Source: Xanthobacteraceae bacterium
GTDB lineage: Bacteria > Pseudomonadota > Alphaproteobacteria > Rhizobiales > Xanthobacteraceae
Direction: 5' to 3'
Assembly: GCA_019745775.1 (NCBI GenBank)
Contig: JAIESR010000010.1
Location: 1 to 34,037, forward strand
DNA length: 34,037 nucleotides
This document shows positions 23,123-29,364 of this stretch, piece by piece. Within the stretch, counting starts at the first letter, position 1, and each line of letters begins with the position of its first letter. Position numbers and translations under genes: made by a program. The notes under the pieces were generated by a model that saw only the letters and a list, made by a program, of their open reading frames with translations, ran no database searches and was not told the DNA's origin.

Positions 23123-24019
23123 GTGGGACCAGGCGGATCGGCAGTTGGCGACCATGAGTTCGGCGCGCAGCACACCGAGCTCAAGCTCTCCATTGTCGAG
23201 CGTTACCTCAAGGCATACGCGACTGCGCTAAAACCGCATTTCGCTCGCATCTGGTATATTGACGCTTTCGCCGGCACGGGTTCGCGGACAGTCCGTGTCG
23301 AGGCTCGCGAAGGGGATCTATTCGACGCGGCAGCACCGGAGCGGGTCGAGCAGCGGCGAGGCTCTGCGCAGATCGCGATCGACATCTCTCCACAATTTAA
23401 TCGATTGATCTTCTTTGACACCAAGCCAACCCATTGCGCTGCCCTCCGCGAGCTGGCCCATCGGCATCAAGATCGAGACATTGTCGTTCTCGAGGAAGAC
23501 GCCAACCGGACCATTCAATCTCAGATCGGTAGTGGTGACTGGAAAACCACTCGAGCTGTGATGTTCCTGGATCCCTATGGCATGGACGTTGAATGGGGGA
23601 CTCTTGTTGCGACTGCGGCTACTAAGGCGATCGACGTCTGGTTCCTTTTCTCTCTATCTGGTTTGTATCGGCAGGCCACTAGGCGTAGTGGGGACATTGA
23701 TGCCCACAAGCGCGCTGCGATCACGCGGATACTCGGTACAGATGCCTGGGAGCGCGAGCTCTATTCTGAGCCTCCGCAAGCGGACATGTTTGGGGCGCAG
23801 GAAAAGCAACGAATTGCAAACGTGCGTGGGCTTGAGGCCTACGTGAAGGGGCGGCTCGAAACGATCTTTCCGAAAGTCTTTGATCCGCTGGCGTTGCCCG
23901 TCGATCAAAAGCCTCAACGTTTCTCGCTGTTCTTATGCATTTCCAATTCAGAGGCGAGAGCGGTGGGGCTCGCCACGCGGATCGCGGATCACATTCTCAA
24001 GACTGGCAGTTCGTCGTAG
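23123..24019 (+). CDS. tcmP: TcmP: three-Cys-motif partner protein
   Basis: A 298-residue protein of the TcmP family, named for its habit of neighbouring a three-Cys-motif protein, which it does here. Family signatures are SIVERYLKAYATALKPHFAR, then IWYIDAFAGTGSRTV (methyltransferase-like glycine loop), IDISPQFNRLIFFDTKPTHC and MFLDPYGMDVEWGTL. The fold is that of a class I methyltransferase. Substrate and role are not established as far as I know. GTG 23123 is the only sensible start after the preceding stop. Its 3' end overlaps the convergent three-Cys-motif gene by 31 bp. The protein reaches a natural-looking end (SNSEARAVGLATRIADHILK), so it does not appear truncated. Confidence 0.85.
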   Translation: MGPGGSAVGDHEFGAQHTELKLSIVERYLKAYATALKPHFARIWYIDAFAGTGSRTVRVEAREGDLFDAAAPERVEQRRGSAQIAIDISPQFNRLIFFDTKPTHCAALRELAHRHQDRDIVVLEEDANRTIQSQIGSGDWKTTRAVMFLDPYGMDVEWGTLVATAATKAIDVWFLFSLSGLYRQATRRSGDIDAHKRAAITRILGTDAWERELYSEPPQADMFGAQEKQRIANVRGLEAYVKGRLETIFPKVFDPLALPVDQKPQRFSLFLCISNSEARAVGLATRIADHILKTGSSS

Positions 24020-24735
24020 GTAGTGCCGCGATATCGGCGGCCGGCAGCTTTCTTGTTCTTGCCTCCCCACTGCTTGAAGAAGAACGCTGTTCCGTTCTTA
24101 CGGCACATCGCCTCGATCTCGTCGACCCAACCCTCCAACATAGGTCTTGCCTTCGGGCCGCTTTCACCACCGACGATCGCCCAATGAATGCGTCTGAGAT
24201 CGGCGCCGGCGACCGAGCCCAGGAGCGGCTCGAATGATACAAACCGGACGGCTGCGGCGACCCCACGCAGCTCGTCGATGCGACCGAGATACTCGGAATT
24301 CTCGACGCTCGTTCCCAACCAAGCGTTGGGCAGCGTCGGCAGTTTGGCAGTGAGCTCGCCCATCCGATCGGGTCTCTTGGTGAGGATCTGGTACGTGTGT
24401 TGCGGGGTCTCCTTCATGACCAGCCACACGCGCCACACGAATTCAGTGGGCACGTCGCCGTGAAACAAATCGGACATCGAGTTCACAAAGATCCGTCGCG
24501 GCTTCGACCAGGACCGAGGCAGCTCTAACGACTTTTCATCGAGCGTGATCTTGCCAGTCCAAACGGATCGACCACCGCTGCGCCTGGTCAGGCCAACGTA
24601 TTTGCTGACGGACATCGCTTCGAGTCTAGCCGCCATTCTCATGGCGTAGCAGTTGGTACAGCCAGGCGAGATCACGGTGCAACCGGCGACCGGGTTCCAG
24701 GTCGCGTCGGTCCATTCAATCGAGGTCTCGGCCAT
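23989..24735 (-). CDS. DUF5131 / phage Gp37-Gp68 family three-Cys-motif protein
   Basis: A 248-residue protein of the phage Gp37/Gp68 (DUF5131) family. The N-terminus is ETSIEWTDATWNPVAGCTVI followed by SPGCTNCYA; cysteines 19, 26 and 29 (C-x6-C-x2-C) are the three-Cys motif. It likely binds a metal or iron-sulfur cluster, and the arrangement recalls radical-SAM-like barrels. Other marks are FEPLLGSVAGADLRRIHWAI, then VGGESGPKARPM and the C-terminal GTAFFFKQWGGKNKKA. GGAGGAGG just before ATG 24735 fixes the start. It is convergent with its partner tcmP and overlaps it by 31 bp at the 3' ends. It lies 39 bp downstream of the XRE/DnaA-like gene on the same strand. Biochemical role unknown. Confidence 0.9.
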   Translation of the reverse strand: MAETSIEWTDATWNPVAGCTVISPGCTNCYAMRMAARLEAMSVSKYVGLTRRSGGRSVWTGKITLDEKSLELPRSWSKPRRIFVNSMSDLFHGDVPTEFVWRVWLVMKETPQHTYQILTKRPDRMGELTAKLPTLPNAWLGTSVENSEYLGRIDELRGVAAAVRFVSFEPLLGSVAGADLRRIHWAIVGGESGPKARPMLEGWVDEIEAMCRKNGTAFFFKQWGGKNKKAAGRRYRGTTYDELPVLRM

Positions 24736-24774
24736 GGATCCTCCTCCGGTTCGCTTTGGCATAGCAGAAATCGA

Positions 24775-25272
24775 TCACCACTGGTTAAAGGTCGTTGCCC
24801 GCTGCCACCGCGCGCGCGCAGTAACGCGCTCGATCAGCGCGTCGACCGCCGGATCGTCTCGCCGCAGCTCCACAATGTTGCGGCCCTTGTGGATATTCTG
24901 CCTGGATTGACCGAGCGCCACGGCCAGGTCGGCGTTGGTCACGCAGAGCTCTACCGTGAGGACATAAGTCGCCAGGCGGCGACACTTGGCAGCGTCGCCG
25001 CGAGGATCTCTTGGGTTGTCGAACACGGCCGAGGGCTCGAGCCCGTACGCCTCGCCGAACAGGCCCGCGACCGTCCAGAAGAAATGCGCCAGGACCGGTG
25101 GAGGGCAGGGGCGACGCCGGCCGCTAACGGCGCGCTGGAGCCGCTGGAGCGTGCGCCTGGTCGGCTTCACCATTCCCCGGCGCAAATCGTACCAGTGGGT
25201 CGGATGCACGCCCGAGAGCTCACACAACGCGCGGTGAGGCAATCCAACTTGCGCGCGTTGTCGCTCGATCAC
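24775..25272 (-). CDS. DNA-binding protein: XRE-like HTH fused to DnaA domain-IV-like HTH
   Basis: A 165-residue protein. Residues 1-50 look like a Cro/XRE helix-turn-helix (GLPHRALCELSGVHPTHWYD, then KPTRRTLQRLQRAV). The last ~60 residues (AKCRRLATYVLTVELCVTNA, then DLAVALGQSRQNIHKGRNIV, ELRRDDPAVDALIE) resemble domain IV of DnaA, where the second helix pair contacts DnaA boxes. There is no AAA+ domain, so it cannot melt an origin. DnaA-IV-like proteins in alphaproteobacterial phages and islands are thought to act as regulators or replication modulators. Start is GTG 25272 with a poor ribosome site. It precedes the three-Cys gene, so it may control it or the element's replication. Confidence 0.65.
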   Translation of the reverse strand: MIERQRAQVGLPHRALCELSGVHPTHWYDLRRGMVKPTRRTLQRLQRAVSGRRRPCPPPVLAHFFWTVAGLFGEAYGLEPSAVFDNPRDPRGDAAKCRRLATYVLTVELCVTNADLAVALGQSRQNIHKGRNIVELRRDDPAVDALIERVTARARWQRATTFNQW

Positions 25273-25329
25273 GGCAACAGGATTGGTGGTTGACGAAGCG
25301 ATGGGGTTCCTCGTTCAGAAGCCCGACCA

Positions 25330-25440
25330 TTATTGGATTTCTGTCGGGGGACGCATGGCCATGCCGATCTCGCTCGAGTAGACGCGTGCATCGTCGCCTG
25401 CGACCATCCAGAACCAGTTCTTCGGATCAAACTGCTTCAT
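25330..25440 (-). CDS. 36-aa remnant-like phage tail-associated ORF
   Basis: A 36-residue frame (MKQFDPKNWFWMVAGDDARV, then YSSEIGMAMRPPTEIQ) whose ATG overlaps the stop of the beta-helix protein gene (ATGA). The opening M-K-Q-[FY]-D-P-x-x-W-[FY]-W-x-V-A-G-D is one I associate with ~60-70-residue phage proteins following a tail or spike gene, which continue with a W-x-x-G...PTRI-type segment. That continuation is absent here, so this copy appears cut short by a stop at 25330-25332. It is too short for standard gene callers; the overlap and the typical start make it a credible gene or gene remnant. Function unknown. Confidence 0.55.
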   Translation of the reverse strand: MKQFDPKNWFWMVAGDDARVYSSEIGMAMRPPTEIQ

Positions 25441-26264
25441 AGATATTGACCTCCAGTTGCGGTGCTGCCGCCCGCGTTGCCCGGCAGATAGGTGGCGCCA
25501 CCACCGTTGGTTTCGATCACGGCGTTGCGGTTGGCCAGATACCGGGTTCCAGTCGCGGAGCCCGAGAACGTGTTGTTGCGCACGTCCATCGAAGCAACCA
25601 GGCCGGCATTTGCAAACTGAACGGAGAACGCCGGCGTGCCGGTAAGGGTTATGGTGACGCCCGATACGCCAATGAACCCGTTATTTTGGGCGAGCCAGTG
25701 AATTTGTGCGTTGCCGTTGATTGTGTAGTTGCCGAAGCAAGTGACGACGCCGCCAGCCGTAGCGACGATATGATACGTTGCGCAGGCCCCGAACGCGATG
25801 GCCGAAAAACGGACATACGATCTGTCAACGTTAAGGGCTATACCGCCCGTCGTTGTTGTAATAGCCAAGTTGCTGATGTTCCACTGACCAGTAACATTGG
25901 TCGCCGAGAAACCGTGTGCGCTGGTTGTGCTAACGGTTGTTGAAGCCAACCCCGCACCGTCGATAGTGATAGGGCCAAAGCCGACATAGCTCTTGAGAAC
26001 GACGGGCGTGGTGAAAGTCCCGGCCCCGACGCTAATTGTGACATTGTAGATGCCCAGGTCGAGCGCGGCCGCAGTGTCGACCGCTTTCTGGATCGTCAGA
26101 AACGCGCCGCCAGAGGTGTTCGCGAGTCCGTTGTTGCTGTCACTACCGTCGGTGCGGACGTAGTAGGTGCGATTGGCCGTGAGCTTCTCTCGGATCTGCG
26201 AACCGCTCACGCCGCCGCCGGGCTTGGCAATCCTGCCGTAATATCCCGGAATTCGATGTGTCAT
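25437..26264 (-). CDS. Right-handed beta-helix (pectin-lyase-like) spike/tail protein
   Basis: A 275-residue protein with a phage-style N-terminus (MTHRIPGYYGRIAKPGGGVS, GSQIREKLTANRTYYVRTDG). DSNNGL...GAFLTIQKAVDTAA, the usual lead-in to a right-handed beta-helix, comes next. The rest is Thr/Ser/Gly/Asn-rich with short hydrophobic rungs, as in pectin-lyase-fold tail spikes. No catalytic acid cluster is evident. It would normally decorate a virion and bind or cut surface polysaccharide. Here no capsid, tail-tube or baseplate gene accompanies it. ATG 26264 overlaps the stop of the upstream gene (TAATG), so translation is coupled. A virion accessory protein supplied to a helper phage's particles is possible, but inferred. 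Confidence 0.75.
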   Translation of the reverse strand: MTHRIPGYYGRIAKPGGGVSGSQIREKLTANRTYYVRTDGSDSNNGLANTSGGAFLTIQKAVDTAAALDLGIYNVTISVGAGTFTTPVVLKSYVGFGPITIDGAGLASTTVSTTSAHGFSATNVTGQWNISNLAITTTTGGIALNVDRSYVRFSAIAFGACATYHIVATAGGVVTCFGNYTINGNAQIHWLAQNNGFIGVSGVTITLTGTPAFSVQFANAGLVASMDVRNNTFSGSATGTRYLANRNAVIETNGGGATYLPGNAGGSTATGGQYL

Positions 26265-27235
26265 TACTCACGTCCAACCGCAGCTGCGGCTTCTGCGGTA
26301 GAATTTTCAACGTTTAGACGATCCCATTTGGTCGTGGCGTCGACGTGAGCCTGATGGTCCTTGTGACCTTCCGGAACACGGTTGTTGAGCGCCGCCATGA
26401 ACTTAGGATCTTGCCTGAGCTGATCGAGCTCTGCTCGTCTCGAGACGCCGGCCGGGCGCACTCGCTCGGCGGCCGCAAGCTCGGCCAGAAGCCCCGCGCG
26501 CTTTTCCTTCGCCTCGCGATACTTCGGATAGTCGCGATGATACGGCGGCAAGGGGTTTCGGTGGATCCGTTGAAAGTTTCGATCGGCCTGGAGCGCGTCG
26601 AGCTCTGCTCTCACGACGTCCAGTGAGCGCGGCGGCGAGCTCTTCCCGGCGCGCGCTGCGGCCTCTTCTTTCGCGAGCGCCTGCATCTTCTCTACCGCCT
26701 CCTTATGGAGGGGGTGTCTCGGGTTGTGGTACTGAGCGATGAATTCTGGATCGGCTCGGAGCTTTCTGAAATCAAGATCGATCGCCTCCAGAGAGCGAGG
26801 CGCGTTCGTCGGTTGCATGGCAGGCTCCTTCGTTTCAACCGAGGGTGACGTTTGGCGGCCGTTGAGGTGCTCGCCGATCTGGACCAGGCGCTCGATCGCG
26901 TTCGGTGCGCCGATCGCAATCTCCATCGCCATCAGACCGTCTTGGCCGAGCCCAAGCTGCTCGAGAGTCGCGCGCGCGGTCGTCATCTTCTGATCGAAGT
27001 CGGGGCCGAAGCGATCGCGCAGAATGCCAGTCGCGTCGTCGACTTGTCGCTTGGTCTCGGCTTCGCGCGTTTCGAAATCGGAGATCGCGACGCCAGCGAC
27101 GTCGCTATAGATCGCCTGTGCGACGTCGAGTGAAACGCCATGCCGCTGCGCGGCGGCCGCAAAGGCGTCGCGGATCTTGGCGCTGAGCTCAAGGCCTTTC
27201 GGCAACGTCGGCGTCGTGATTGTGTAGCTGCTCAT
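26264..27235 (-). CDS. Repeat-containing phage-type protein (scaffold/capsid-associated-like)
   Basis: A 323-residue acidic/helical protein. The N-terminal half (SAKIRDAFAAAAQRHGVSLD...TRATLEQLGLGQDGLMAMEI) has helical character common in phage scaffolding or head-associated proteins. The C-terminal half holds three repeats of about 55-60 residues with the pattern L-x-x-D-P-x-F-x-x-x-x-x-N-P-x-x-P-x-H-K: DPEFIAQYHNPRHPLHKEAV, DRNFQRIHRNPLPPYHRDYP, and DPKFMAALNNRVPEGHKDHQ. GGAGG precedes ATG 27235. Its ATG overlaps the ribbon-helix-helix gene's stop (ATGA). I do not recognise a firm family; 'scaffold-like' rests on composition and context. Confidence 0.65.
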   Translation of the reverse strand: MSSYTITTPTLPKGLELSAKIRDAFAAAAQRHGVSLDVAQAIYSDVAGVAISDFETREAETKRQVDDATGILRDRFGPDFDQKMTTARATLEQLGLGQDGLMAMEIAIGAPNAIERLVQIGEHLNGRQTSPSVETKEPAMQPTNAPRSLEAIDLDFRKLRADPEFIAQYHNPRHPLHKEAVEKMQALAKEEAAARAGKSSPPRSLDVVRAELDALQADRNFQRIHRNPLPPYHRDYPKYREAKEKRAGLLAELAAAERVRPAGVSRRAELDQLRQDPKFMAALNNRVPEGHKDHQAHVDATTKWDRLNVENSTAEAAAAVGRE

Positions 27236-27441
27236 AAGGCGACCTCCGTCGGGCGAGCATTCTGCGCATCTGTGGTTTCGTCGTCGGGCCAGCATCCATC
27301 GTGGCGCAGGCGAGCCACGAGTGCTTCGCGTGCATAGACGCTCACGTTGGAAAGCTGGCGCGCCGCTGCGCGCTCGAGCGCAGCAACCAGCCGCGGCGGC
27401 GTTCTGATCTTCACTTCGGCAGTGAGGGTGCGCGGTCGCAT
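27232..27441 (-). CDS. Ribbon-helix-helix DNA-binding protein
   Basis: A 69-residue protein with a ribbon-helix-helix core. The beta strand TLTAEVKIRTP is followed by helices RLVAALERAAARQLSN and SVYAREALVARLRHDG. An acidic C-terminal tail completes it. Arc/MetJ-type proteins of this size bind palindromic operators as dimers and usually autoregulate. GGAGAG precedes ATG 27441; the in-frame upstream extension is unlikely. It heads a four-gene overlapping cassette on the minus strand, and its promoter region faces the palindrome-rich segment 27599-27688, a natural candidate for its operator. Confidence 0.8.
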   Translation of the reverse strand: MRPRTLTAEVKIRTPPRLVAALERAAARQLSNVSVYAREALVARLRHDGCWPDDETTDAQNARPTEVAL

Positions 27442-27598
27442 GACAATCTCTCCGCTTACGTTCCCACGCGATTCCAGCAACGTCGGACAGTGTGCCGCGG
27501 GTGTTCTAGAGAGACAAACCGACGTGGCCAATGCGACGGGATGAAACAGGATGCGACGGGACGAAAGGCGACCACGATGAAAAATATTATGTGCAAAG

Positions 27599-27614
27599 TG
27601 TTTCACGTGAAACG
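27599..27614. promoter_or_regulatory. parS-like palindrome (ParB-type site)
   Basis: The 14-bp perfect palindrome GTTTCACGTGAAAC at 27600-27613 lies within TGTTTCACGTGAAACG, which matches the widely conserved chromosomal parS consensus TGTTTCACGTGAAACA at 15 of 16 positions. It lies in non-coding DNA between divergent genes. No parA/parB is in the element, so host ParB would be the reader. It could also be an operator of a phage-type regulator that happens to match. Confidence 0.6.
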
Positions 27615-27615
27615 A

Positions 27616-27689
27616 TGCAGATCATGATCTGCAAAGTTGTCGATCGCGATCGACAATCTTGCTGATCGCAATCTGCAAAGTTGTCGATT
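27616..27689. repeat. Palindrome cluster with 44-bp repeat spacing
   Basis: An 18-bp perfect palindrome (TGCAGATCATGATCTGCA, 27616-27633) is followed by a 20-bp perfect palindrome (TTGTCGATCGCGATCGACAA, 27637-27656). A degenerate second copy of the first (27660-27677) and the left half of the second (27681-27688) follow. ATCTGCAAAGTTGTCGAT occurs exactly at 27627-27644 and 27671-27688, 44 bp apart. No frame spans the region. The rest of 27442-27767 shows nothing else. An operator array for the ribbon-helix-helix protein, a replication origin or a partition site are the options. Confidence 0.7.
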
Positions 27690-27767
27690 GAATTTCTCTC
27701 GGCGACGGTGTGACCATGGTGACGACGAGCACACAGCGTGTTCGGCGAAAAACATGGAGGGCAATCA

Positions 27768-27989
27768 ATGACAACATCGCTTCCGATCCGCGATTTCAAT
27801 CAGGAGCTCGAGAAGACGCGCGGCGCTGCCGGCGCGCTCGAGCTCGCGCTCAAAGCTGTTGCTAGCAACAGGCGACTTGTGACGGACGGTCAGGATCCTT
27901 CGGTCCGTGGCGTCGTGGCGCTCGCCGAACTGCTGGCCGATCGGCTCGACGACTTGCAGCACATGCACGACGCCGCGATCGCCGGCTAA
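27768..27989 (+). CDS. Small helical hypothetical protein
   Basis: A 73-residue protein (MTTSLPIRDFNQELEKTRGA...GVVALAELLADRLDDLQHMH). ATG 27768 is preceded by GGAGGG and is better than the in-frame ATG 27738. It is predicted almost wholly helical with charged heptad-like spacing, so it may dimerise. I recognise no family. It is divergent from the ribbon-helix-helix gene across the palindrome cluster and is followed by a strong terminator, so it forms its own transcription unit. It may be an accessory regulator of the element. Confidence 0.6.
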   Translation: MTTSLPIRDFNQELEKTRGAAGALELALKAVASNRRLVTDGQDPSVRGVVALAELLADRLDDLQHMHDAAIAG

Positions 27990-28008
27990 GCGCCTGGCGA
28001 ACGTTCAG

Positions 28009-28044
28009 CGCGCGGCGCGCTCCGGCGCCGCGCGAAATTTTTTA
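28009..28044 (+). terminator. Intrinsic terminator
   Basis: A perfect 10-bp stem CGCGCGGCGC / GCGCCGCGCG (28009-28018 with 28025-28034), 6-nt loop, followed by AAATTTTTTA. It lies 20 bp after the small gene's stop. Confidence 0.9.
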
Positions 28045-28180
28045 GGCGTCGAAACAATCTCAAGAAGGCAGGCGGTCAAGCCGGCCGGGTGGTGCCTTTG
28101 GGGGGTAGGGGGTCTCCAGACCGGGGGGGTACCCTCCCGCCGAGAGGGCCGGCGGGGCCTGGCGCGCTCGAGCTCGCGCG

Positions 28181-28399
28181 CTAGCGGCCGATCGCGGGCG
28201 GCGGGTCGCCGTGAGCCCGGAGGTCATCGGCGAACGCGCGACGCGCGTCAGCCTCTGGCAGCGGCCGGCCGTCCCAGGTGACGTCGTCGGGACTGACCGC
28301 GCGCCATCCGCCGCGCGTCAGGACGAAAGCTCGCTCGCCGGCAACAACCGCGGCGCGGCTGTCCCAGTCGAACCAATTCTGCGTTGCTCGGGATGTCAT
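28181..28399 (-). CDS. Small hypothetical protein
   Basis: A 72-residue protein (MTSRATQNWFDWDSRAAVVA...FVLTRGGWRAVSPDDVTWDG). GAGGGG lies just upstream of ATG 28399. No TM helix, no recognised domain; the Trp/Asp-rich N-terminal half looks globular. It is divergent from the resolvase gene across a 197-bp promoter region that holds the resolvase palindrome. Downstream of its stop is a G-rich, non-coding stretch (28085-28135). Similar small ORFs occur in phage-like islands, but no function is known to me. Confidence 0.5.
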   Translation of the reverse strand: MTSRATQNWFDWDSRAAVVAGERAFVLTRGGWRAVSPDDVTWDGRPLPEADARRAFADDLRAHGDPPPAIGR

Positions 28400-28453
28400 C
28401 GTGCCCCTCGGTTCACATGGCGGCCCGCTGAGCCGCGCGCAAGATCTCGACGC

Positions 28454-28569
28454 TGTACAGAAAACCCCTCGCGTTTGAGGCGTTGCCGATCACTGAAACA
28501 CCGCGCGTTTTCGTGGCGGCAATTGATGTACAGAAAACACTTGTTTTCCGTACACGCTGCGACTACACT
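28454..28569 (+). promoter_or_regulatory. Resolvase promoter with 28-bp palindromic (res/operator-like) site
   Basis: The 28-bp palindrome 28527-28554 (arms TGTACAGAAAACA and TGTTTTCCGTACA) pairs 12 of 14 positions. That is the length and half-site size of a resolvase crossover site (Tn3 res site I). An extra half-site TGTACAGAAAAC lies at 28454-28465. A promoter TTGTTT (28541-28546) - 17 bp - TACACT (28564-28569) overlaps the palindrome, so the bound protein would repress the gene. It points to the resolvase gene at 28597. Confidence 0.7.
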
Positions 28570-28596
28570 GCGCATGCCCACGGAACGGAGGATCAC

Positions 28597-29193
28597 ATGC
28601 GCCGCGTTGCTCTCTACACCCGCGTCTCGACCGACAATCAGACAACGGCCAACCAAGAGCGCGAGTTGCGCGCCGTCGCCGATCGCATGGGGTACGAGAT
28701 CGTGAAAGTCTATCGCGACCAGGGCATCAGCGGCGCCAAGGGGCGCGATATGCGGCCGTCTTTTGACGCACTCTGCAAGGACGCTGCGCGCCGGCAGTTC
28801 GATATGGTGATGGCCTGGTCGGTCGATCGCCTCGGCCGATCGCTGCAAGACCTGGTCGTGTTCTTGTCCGAACTGCACGCCCTCAAGGTTGATCTGTTCC
28901 TGCACCAGCAGGGTCTCGACACGACGACGCCGGCCGGGAAAGCGATGTTTCAGATGATGGGTGTGTTTGCTGAGTTCGAGCGCGCGATGATCCGAGAGCG
29001 CGTCAAGGCCGGGCTCGATCGCGCGCGCGCCCAGGGCACAACGCTCGGCCGCCCGCCGATCGACGCCAAGCTCGAGGCCGCGATCGCCAAGGCGCTCAAG
29101 AAGGGCAAGACCGGCATTCGCAAGCTGGCCACAATCCACGGCGTCGGCGTGGGCACGGTGCAGCGGATCAAAGCTGACCTGGCCGCCGCCTAG
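28597..29193 (+). CDS. Serine recombinase (resolvase/invertase family)
   Basis: A 198-residue small serine recombinase. The catalytic Ser is S11 in VALYTRVSTDNQ. Active-site arginines are R9 and those in VDRLGRSLQDLV. The E-helix is FAEFERAMIRERVKAGLDRA, and a C-terminal helix-turn-helix (GIRKLATIHGVGVGTVQRIK) binds DNA. The size fits resolvases and invertases, not large transposition-type recombinases. GGAGG directly before ATG 28597 fixes the start. A likely binding site overlaps its promoter. It may resolve multimers of the excised or replicating element, or invert a segment. Only one full palindromic site is visible, so the reaction partner site is unclear. Confidence 0.93.
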   Translation: MRRVALYTRVSTDNQTTANQERELRAVADRMGYEIVKVYRDQGISGAKGRDMRPSFDALCKDAARRQFDMVMAWSVDRLGRSLQDLVVFLSELHALKVDLFLHQQGLDTTTPAGKAMFQMMGVFAEFERAMIRERVKAGLDRARAQGTTLGRPPIDAKLEAAIAKALKKGKTGIRKLATIHGVGVGTVQRIKADLAAA

Positions 29194-29364
29194 CTTCGCA
29201 TGCTGACCGCTCCGCGAGTGATCGCGCGTTCTGAGCCCGCGTCGGCGCGCCCTCTCGAGCATTTTTTTTCGCGCGGCCAGGCCGGCGCTCGAGCTCTCAC
29301 GATCGCGCCCGAGACTTAGACTCACATTGAGAATATCCCGGCGTTTTTTATCGCCGCGCGACGC

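Noticed and set aside
25330-27441. Complete prophage
   Set aside because: Only a spike-like protein, a repeat protein and a stub are phage-structural in type; no terminase, portal, capsid, tail-tube or lysis gene exists in the whole element.
27599-27700. CRISPR array
   Set aside because: Repeats are palindromes with one 44-bp interval and no set of equal spacers; no cas gene is near.
28181-28705. Plus-strand frame 28211-28705 near the resolvase
   Set aside because: It overlaps the small minus-strand gene and the true start of the resolvase in another frame; composition is Arg/Ser/Pro-rich without a motif.
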